A DNA stretch of 15,942 bases from Actinomycetota bacterium (GTDB taxonomy: Bacteria > Actinomycetota > Actinomycetes > Actinomycetales > Microbacteriaceae), in NCBI GenBank assembly GCA_009702405.1, contig WLIC01000004.1, positions 1-15,942 on the forward strand, in the 5' to 3' direction. Positions 7,874 to 15,942 of this stretch are shown here, piece after piece. Below the pieces are notes generated by a model. That model made no database searches. It was given only the letters and a program-made list of their open reading frames with translations, and was not told the DNA's origin. The translations under genes and the position numbers were made by a program. Positions within the stretch are counted from its first letter, which is position 1, and every line of letters starts with the position of its first letter.

Positions 7874-7903
7874 ATGACGGCAAAGGCTTTACTGGGCTAA
7901 ACT
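7874..7903 (+). promoter_or_regulatory. Candidate promoter of the DivIVA-family gene
   Basis: ATGACG (7874-7879) resembles the -35 core TTGACA, and TAAACT (7898-7903) fits the actinobacterial TANNNT -10. The spacer is 18 bases. Transcription would begin near 7910, leaving a leader of about 55 bases. That leader holds a small GC hairpin (GGCCC 7917-7921 with GGGCC 7931-7935) and the GGGAGA ribosome binding site at 7953-7958. It lies back to back with the gatC -10 box. Confidence 0.35.
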
Positions 7904-7965
7904 TACATAGTTGTCTGGCCCGACCCCAATGGGCCTTGGACTAGTAATTTTCGGGAGAAATTGAA

Positions 7966-11138
<3,173 letters not shown>

Positions 11139-11160
11139 CTAAACAGGACCTCTGACTAGT

Positions 11161-12288
11161 TCAGATAGAACTCGCCGACCCTGTGGAAAAGGCATCGACT
11201 GCTGAGACTGTTCTGTCTATTGTGGTTTGGGCTAGGACTCTGGTTCCGATGTAAACAACTGCTGTTTGACCAGGGGCAACACCAAAGATAGGTTCATCTA
11301 GTTTGATGACCATTGCTCCATCGACTACCGCTACCTGAGCAGCTACCTGTTCTCCGTGTGCTCTTACTTGAACATGGGCTGGGAAGAACTCTTCTGGATC
11401 AGCTTTAGGCTTTCCACACCAAGTGAACTTATCTCCCGATAACTCAACTACGGCCAAGGCCTGCTGAGGTCCAACAACTACCTTGTTGGTGTTCACATCA
11501 ACAGCTAGAACATATCTAGGCTTACCATCAACTGCTGGCTTACCTAGTTGTAATCCTTTACGTTGACCAACAGTAAAACCATGGGCACCTTGATGCTTAC
11601 CCAGAACAGTTCCCTGCATGTCAACAATTTCACCTGCGGTGGACCCTAGTCGGTCAGCTAACCAGTCTTGGGTGTCTCCTTCGGGGATGAAACAGATGTC
11701 ATAAGAATCAGGCTTAGCCGCAACAGATAGACCGCGGGCTGCCGCTTCTGCTCTGATGATGTCTTTGCTAGCTTCATGTCCTAGCGGAAACATGGAGTGC
11801 TTTAGTTGATCTGCGGTTAGGACACCAAGCACATAGCTCTGATCTTTTGCTAGCGCCATAGATCTGTGTAGTTCGAGGTTGCCTTCATCGTCAGTCAAGA
11901 TGCTGGCGTAGTGACCGGTGCAAACAGCATCAAAGCCAAGGGCTAAGCCTTTTTCTAAAAGAGCCGCGAACTTGATTCGTTCATTGCATCTCATGCAAGG
12001 GTTAGGCGTTCTACCTGATTGATACTCAGAGATGAAATCATCAACCACTTCAGCTTTGAATCTTTCACTGAAATCCCACACATAGTAAGGAATACCAATA
12101 ACGTTGGCTGCCCGTTGAGCATCCATGCTGTCCTCGATGGTGCAGCAACCTCTTGAACCAGTTCTAAGAGTGCCTGGCATTCTAGATAGAGCTAGGTGAA
12201 CACCAACTACTTCGTGTCCTGCTTCAACAGCTCTAGCGGCAGCGACAGCGCTATCTACGCCACCACTCATTGCTGCTAAAACCTTCAC
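11161..12288 (-). CDS. mnmA: tRNA-specific 2-thiouridylase MnmA
   Basis: MnmA adenylates U34 of tRNA(Lys), tRNA(Glu) and tRNA(Gln) and replaces its 2-oxygen with sulfur. The 375 residues show the PP-loop SGGVDSA (8-14), the active-site segment NPCMRCNERIKF with catalytic Cys101 (Cys98 is an additional cysteine usual in actinobacterial forms) and the second catalytic Cys199 in YDICFIPEG. The HGFTVGQRKG motif (236-245) and the C-terminal beta-barrel follow. GTG start at 12288, with GGAG (12298-12301) 9 bases ahead. The desulfurase gene ends 14 bases before. The pairing suggests direct sulfur delivery from that enzyme, consistent with no Tus relay genes being visible here. One of the substrate tRNAs, tRNA(Gln), is also served by GatCAB encoded nearby. 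Confidence 0.96.
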   Translation of the reverse strand: MKVLAAMSGGVDSAVAAARAVEAGHEVVGVHLALSRMPGTLRTGSRGCCTIEDSMDAQRAANVIGIPYYVWDFSERFKAEVVDDFISEYQSGRTPNPCMRCNERIKFAALLEKGLALGFDAVCTGHYASILTDDEGNLELHRSMALAKDQSYVLGVLTADQLKHSMFPLGHEASKDIIRAEAAARGLSVAAKPDSYDICFIPEGDTQDWLADRLGSTAGEIVDMQGTVLGKHQGAHGFTVGQRKGLQLGKPAVDGKPRYVLAVDVNTNKVVVGPQQALAVVELSGDKFTWCGKPKADPEEFFPAHVQVRAHGEQVAAQVAVVDGAMVIKLDEPIFGVAPGQTAVVYIGTRVLAQTTIDRTVSAVDAFSTGSASSI

Positions 12289-12302
12289 TTATCTATTCTC
12301 CA

Positions 12303-13472
12303 CTAACTCGGTAATCCAGCTTTGAGGGCTCCATCCAAAGCAGCAGGTAACGCTTTCAAGAAGATGTCTATATCTGCTTTAGTAGTTTCCTGACCCAGAG
12401 TCATACGAAGGCAACCATTGGCATCTCTACTGGATCTACCCATAGCAACTAGAACGTGGGATGGACCATTCACTCCAGCCTGACAAGCTGAACCGGTAGA
12501 AACACAGATACCTTGCTGATCTAACAAGAACAAAAGCGAATCGCCTGAGCAACCCTCGAAGATGAAGTGAGCATTATTTGGAAGGCGTTTTACTTGACTA
12601 CCCGTGTGTTTGGCTACTTTTGTGATGGCTTGAACTTGATCGACTAGATAGTCACGAAGTTCTTCCAGTCTTTGCATTTCTGATTCAAGTTCAGCTACAG
12701 CAATCTCAGCAGCTAATGCAAAAGCTTTAGCTACCGGTGCATTCATGGTTCCAGATCGCATACCTCTCTCCTGTCCTCCACCGTGCACAAGAGAAACAAG
12801 TTTGGTGGCTCTTGAAACTAGCAAGGCACCAGCACCTACTGGTCCCCCTATTTTGTGAGCTGAGATACTCATAGCCGCAAGCCCTGAATCTTTGAAACTT
12901 AGTGGCATGTGGCCAAAAGCTGCGATGGCGTCTGAGTGAACTGGAATTCCATATTGTTTAGCCATTGCAGTAATTCTTGGAATATCTGTGATCACACCGG
13001 TTTCATTGTTAGCCCACATCAAACTAATCAGAGCAACACGCTCACCCTGTTCAGCTAAGAAAGTCGACAGGAACTCTAGATCTAGAACACCCTCTGAATC
13101 GATTGGTAACCAAAGTATTTCTGCACCGTCATGTTTTTCTAACCATTCGATGGGATCGATAACTGCATGGTGTTCTGTTCCAGCTGAAATGATGATGTTT
13201 CTTTTTTCATCTTCAGCTTTTCTCTGCCAGTAAAGACCTTTGATAGCTAAGTTGTCACTTTCAGTTCCACCGGAGGTGAATATGACTTCGTTTCTATTGC
13301 AGTCAACGCTTCTGGCTAGAGACTCTCTTGCTTCTTCTAATGCTCTTCTTACCTGCTGCCCTGAACTGTGCACTGATGAAGGATTACCTAGTTGCTGAAG
13401 GTAACTGACGTAACATTCAAAAACTTCTTTACGAAGTGGAGTGGTGGCAGCGTAGTCAAGATAAACAGTCAT
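12303..13472 (-). CDS. Cysteine desulfurase (NifS/IscS class)
   Basis: This PLP enzyme takes sulfur from L-cysteine, forming alanine and an enzyme persulfide, for tRNA thiolation and possibly Fe-S assembly. The 389 residues have the fold-type I marks: LDYAATTPL (5-13), TEHHAV with the PLP-stacking His102, Asn156 (NNETG), Asp181 (HSDA), the PLP Schiff-base Lys207 (SAHKIGG), and the persulfide Cys330 in STGSACQAG on a short loop. One core position is unusual: the DAxQ motif reads DAIA, so the glutamine that contacts the PLP O3' (Gln183 in E. coli IscS) is Ala184. The M. tuberculosis homologue beside mnmA keeps the glutamine, as I recall it. ATG 13472 lies 2 bases after the ybbN-like stop. mnmA follows, arguing that tRNA thiolation is a main job. 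I withhold a symbol because iscS and nifS are both used. Confidence 0.94.
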   Translation of the reverse strand: MTVYLDYAATTPLRKEVFECYVSYLQQLGNPSSVHSSGQQVRRALEEARESLARSVDCNRNEVIFTSGGTESDNLAIKGLYWQRKAEDEKRNIIISAGTEHHAVIDPIEWLEKHDGAEILWLPIDSEGVLDLEFLSTFLAEQGERVALISLMWANNETGVITDIPRITAMAKQYGIPVHSDAIAAFGHMPLSFKDSGLAAMSISAHKIGGPVGAGALLVSRATKLVSLVHGGGQERGMRSGTMNAPVAKAFALAAEIAVAELESEMQRLEELRDYLVDQVQAITKVAKHTGSQVKRLPNNAHFIFEGCSGDSLLFLLDQQGICVSTGSACQAGVNGPSHVLVAMGRSSRDANGCLRMTLGQETTKADIDIFLKALPAALDGALKAGLPS

Positions 13473-13474
13473 GA

Positions 13475-14404
13475 CTAGAACATCTTCACGGCAAGTAATT
13501 TACGAGCAGCTATCGAGCTTGGATGGTTCTTACCAACCACGTTGAATAGCTCAAGTAATAGCGAAGAGATAGCTGATCGCTCTTCTGTGGTTGCTTTATC
13601 AAACCACTCCAACAAGAGATTGAAAGAACTATCGGCATCGCCTATGGCTAATAGATAATCAGCCTTACGCATAGCTTCAGCGATGTTTGATGGTGTTACC
13701 TGTAATTCTTTTTCGATTTCACCGGCAAAGGTTCGTTCAACCAATTTGACCTGAGCAAGTCTTTCAATCAGCAAATCATTGTTTGGGGTCTTCTGCAGTT
13801 CTGCTTCATAGATCTTCACTGCAGTGCTGAAATCACCCTTATCCATAGCATCAAGAGCATTTTGCTCTGACTCGGATAGTTTTGGTTCGGCAGGCTCATT
13901 GGTTTCATCAGATACTTCAAGCTGCCCGGCTATGCCTTGGCTAGCTGCTACTTCAACAAGCTTTCTTAGGAACTCAGCTAGATCTTCTTCTTCCTGATCA
14001 CCTTGGAATAATGGCTTAGGTTCACCTTTGAGAATCATGGCTACTGTGGCAGCCTCTGTTACTCCAAAGGCTTCAGTTAGAGCTGGGTTAGCAACCATGT
14101 CTACCTTGCCCAATAGCCATCGACCCTTACCTGCATCGGCTAGTTTCTCTAGTTTTTGAGTAAGTGAAATGCTCTCAGGGTTAGTAGTTTCATAGAAACA
14201 AACCACTACTGGAACTAACGAAGAAATCTGGATAACACTTCTAAGGATTGCTTCATGAAGTTCAACTGCAAGAGCAGGAACCTTAACCGTGTCCTGGGTG
14301 TCTACTTTTACTCCGCTGGTTTGCTCAATCTTCTCTTTGACAACCTTGTTAGCTAACGAAGATAAATCAACCCCGCCTCTAAAGGCTGAATTCATTTCAC
14401 TCAA
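13475..14404 (-). CDS. YbbN-like protein: redox-inactive thioredoxin fold plus TPR helices
   Basis: The 309 residues have a linker, then a thioredoxin-like domain (about 50-155: AILRSVIQISSLVPVVVCFYE, GKVDMVANPALTEAFGV, FQGDQEEEDLAEFL), then TPR-type helical repeats (about 180-309: ALDAMDKGDFSTAVKIYEAEL, EAMRKADYLLAIGDADSSFNLLLEW). The active-site loop reads FYETTNPESIS, so the CxxC pair is absent and no oxidoreductase activity is expected. The only cysteine lies two residues before that loop. E. coli CnoX/YbbN has the same architecture and works as a chaperone/holdase with GroEL. A similar role is inferred. I chose TTG 14404: AAAGG lies 7 bases ahead (14412-14416), and the TTGA overlap with the upstream stop suggests translational coupling. 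ATG 14395 is the alternative. The desulfurase follows after 2 bases. Confidence 0.85.
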   Translation of the reverse strand: MSEMNSAFRGGVDLSSLANKVVKEKIEQTSGVKVDTQDTVKVPALAVELHEAILRSVIQISSLVPVVVCFYETTNPESISLTQKLEKLADAGKGRWLLGKVDMVANPALTEAFGVTEAATVAMILKGEPKPLFQGDQEEEDLAEFLRKLVEVAASQGIAGQLEVSDETNEPAEPKLSESEQNALDAMDKGDFSTAVKIYEAELQKTPNNDLLIERLAQVKLVERTFAGEIEKELQVTPSNIAEAMRKADYLLAIGDADSSFNLLLEWFDKATTEERSAISSLLLELFNVVGKNHPSSIAARKLLAVKMF

Positions 14405-15942
14405 TTCAGTGCCTTTACGCTCAGGATTCCTTGGGATGCTCCAACCAGTCTGATCTGCTCTTCAGAACCAGCAACTGGAACATAGAACAAGAGCATGTTG
14501 CCGTAGACAATCTTCAAGCCGGTAGCACTGCCAGGTGCGTCAAGCAAAATCTTGTGATCTAGCTGAGTAACTGAAACAGCAACGCCACGAATCTTCGGTC
14601 TAATCAAAGATGTGTCATTCATTGAGATAGCAACTAGACCACCGGATTCGACTGTGAGCATACCGATGATGTTTGGGTTACCTAGTGAGTGGAGGAATCT
14701 AATGGTTGCATTTGCTTTCTTCAGATCTGCAGTCTGTTGGGTTTGTGATTCTGACAAAGCGGCATAGAACTTATCTGAAGCAAGATCAAACTCGGTTGCG
14801 AACTTGCTGTCTAAGCCCTTATTTATCGTGTCGCCATATTTGAAAGGCAAGCTCTTCAAAGGGGTTGCAAGATATGCATTATCAAGATCAACTGCGAGAG
14901 CACCGGTATCTTGAGCTGCCACCTTAGGGAACTTAGCTGTTGGCAGTAAGTCAATTAGGTACCAAAGCTTGTAATTCTCTCTAGGGGTTGCTTGCTGCAG
15001 AACCATAAGTTGTGGTGCTCGGTTAGTTGAATCAGATTTAGTCACAACCATGATTGTTCTTGGTTGCCAAAGCTGAGACTCAACTGGTAACTGCATAGGC
15101 AGTGCAACGGTAACTGGATTGGCAACTAGCTCAGGAAGCTTAGGAATCTTCTTACTCTTGACTTGAAGCAAGTATTGAACTTTTCTAATTTCCAAAGCAG
15201 AACCTGCAACTCTGGTAATCAGTTCTTTCTCGTCACGAGTTTTATCTGCAAGATTTACTGTTGACGCTACTTCCCCAACGATGCGCTGCAGCTGGTTATC
15301 GGTAACAACAACTGAAACCTGTTCAAACTTGGCCTTGTCTGTTGACTTTTGTGTTGGAGCTGCAGATGTGCAGCCAGCAAGAAGAACAAGACTTGTCAGT
15401 GCTGCCGGTGCGATGACCATTCTTCTTCTTGAAGATCTTCTGCCCTTGCGAGGAACATCAGGTCTAACCCTGCGACGATACTTCGGTCCTTTAGGTGCCT
15501 TAGGAATTCTTCTTCTAGGGCCACGAAGCTTACGAATATGTCTGAACGCGATGTAGTTCATGATTAGGGCAAGTACCAACAAAACAGCGCCACCATAAAT
15601 AAGTAGCTGTGGCAAGTTGATTAGGTTAGCTGTTTGCCAAAGCACGGTCACATTAGTCGGACCTCGGTGTAAACCATCGCTAGCTAGTAACACAGCAGTA
15701 TCGTCATACATGCTCACCGTGGTCAACAGGTTGTTCTTCACATTTAGCTGTGATCGCCAAAGGTCAGAACCGGTTGGGTTGGTATCTATGCCACCAGCGG
15801 TAACAGGTGAGATATCTGGTTTATTGGTTGACGGGTTTACGTTCAGACGAACAAAGTTTGAGGTGCCTATCCAGTCCTGGATGTCTCTTTCTCGGCCATC
15901 TGCATAGAAGATTTTCTGGGTTCCAGAAGCCTGAATTGAGAC
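14401..15942 (-). CDS. Membrane protein of unknown family with internal lipobox, 5' end beyond the window
   Basis: The frame is open to the right edge: no stop occurs in the 67 codons before the GTG at 15741, so the gene starts outside and at least 513 residues are coded. I do not recognise the family. In order: a probably extracytoplasmic polar domain (15942 to about 15625); a transmembrane helix (about 15624-15553, LLIYGGAVLLVLALIMNYIAF); a strongly basic, proline-containing linker of about 40 residues (RKLRGPRRRIPK to RRSSRRRM); a second hydrophobic segment from the Met at 15420 ending in a lipobox, LLAGC, with Cys codon 15370-15372; then about 320 residues of polar, beta-rich exported-type sequence to the end. 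It could be one protein with two membrane passes, or a membrane protein fused to a lipoprotein. A separate lipoprotein start at ATG 15420 is possible but lacks a good ribosome binding site. The stop overlaps the ybbN-like start (TTGA). Confidence 0.7.
   Translation of the reverse strand, partial: VSIQASGTQKIFYADGRERDIQDWIGTSNFVRLNVNPSTNKPDISPVTAGGIDTNPTGSDLWRSQLNVKNNLLTTVSMYDDTAVLLASDGLHRGPTNVTVLWQTANLINLPQLLIYGGAVLLVLALIMNYIAFRHIRKLRGPRRRIPKAPKGPKYRRRVRPDVPRKGRRSSRRRMVIAPAALTSLVLLAGCTSAAPTQKSTDKAKFEQVSVVVTDNQLQRIVGEVASTVNLADKTRDEKELITRVAGSALEIRKVQYLLQVKSKKIPKLPELVANPVTVALPMQLPVESQLWQPRTIMVVTKSDSTNRAPQLMVLQQATPRENYKLWYLIDLLPTAKFPKVAAQDTGALAVDLDNAYLATPLKSLPFKYGDTINKGLDSKFATEFDLASDKFYAALSESQTQQTADLKKANATIRFLHSLGNPNIIGMLTVESGGLVAISMNDTSLIRPKIRGVAVSVTQLDHKILLDAPGSATGLKIVYGNMLLFYVPVAGSEEQIRLVGASQGILSVKALN

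Noticed and set aside
15281..15907. Two plus-strand open frames opposite the right-edge gene
   Set aside because: The minus-strand frame is continuous through the region with membrane, lipobox and domain structure; the plus-strand frames have none.

Overview
The window looks like chromosomal DNA of a small-genome actinobacterium, most likely a Microbacteriaceae/Luna-type planktonic lineage. This is an inference from several signs. The order nifS-mnmA-ligA with gatCAB close by is shared with Mycobacterium. LigA carries an insertion I associate with Micrococcales, and MnmA has the actinobacterial NPCxRCN active-site variant. There is a DivIVA-family coiled-coil protein, frequent GTG/TTG starts, and a G+C of roughly 45-50%, which is low for the phylum. 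No mobile element, integrase or CRISPR array was found.

Layout from left to right. (1) 1-2039, plus strand: the 3' two-thirds of an AcrB/HAE1-like RND efflux permease, cut by the left edge. (2) 2097-2851, plus strand: oligoribonuclease orn, then tRNA-His(GTG) with encoded CCA and a clear intrinsic terminator. (3) 3028-4526, plus strand: two tightly spaced genes for exported proteins, a CHAP-domain hydrolase and an unrecognised four-cysteine protein. They are AT-richer than their surroundings, and the second runs 7 bp into the 3' end of gatB. (4) 7824-4520, minus strand: the compact gatC-gatA-gatB operon for the tRNA-dependent amidotransferase. (5) 7966-9024, plus strand: a long DivIVA-family coiled-coil protein, divergent from gatC and convergent with ligA. 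(6) 15942-9021, minus strand: one long operon-like run of an unrecognised membrane/lipoprotein gene (cut by the right edge), a YbbN-like thioredoxin-fold/TPR protein, a NifS/IscS cysteine desulfurase, MnmA and LigA.

How the genes work together. NifS and MnmA form a sulfur-relay pair: the desulfurase supplies persulfide sulfur and MnmA 2-thiolates wobble U34 of tRNA. GatCAB converts misacylated Glu-tRNA(Gln) and/or Asp-tRNA(Asn). With Orn and tRNA-His, much of the window is RNA and translation housekeeping. LigA is the replicative NAD+-dependent ligase. The accessory content is the CHAP/unknown gene pair behind tRNA-His and the unusual gene at the right edge, which has a transmembrane segment, a polybasic linker and an internal lipobox. 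Intergenic space is minimal: five minus-strand junctions are overlaps or short gaps, and both convergent junctions overlap at their stop codons.
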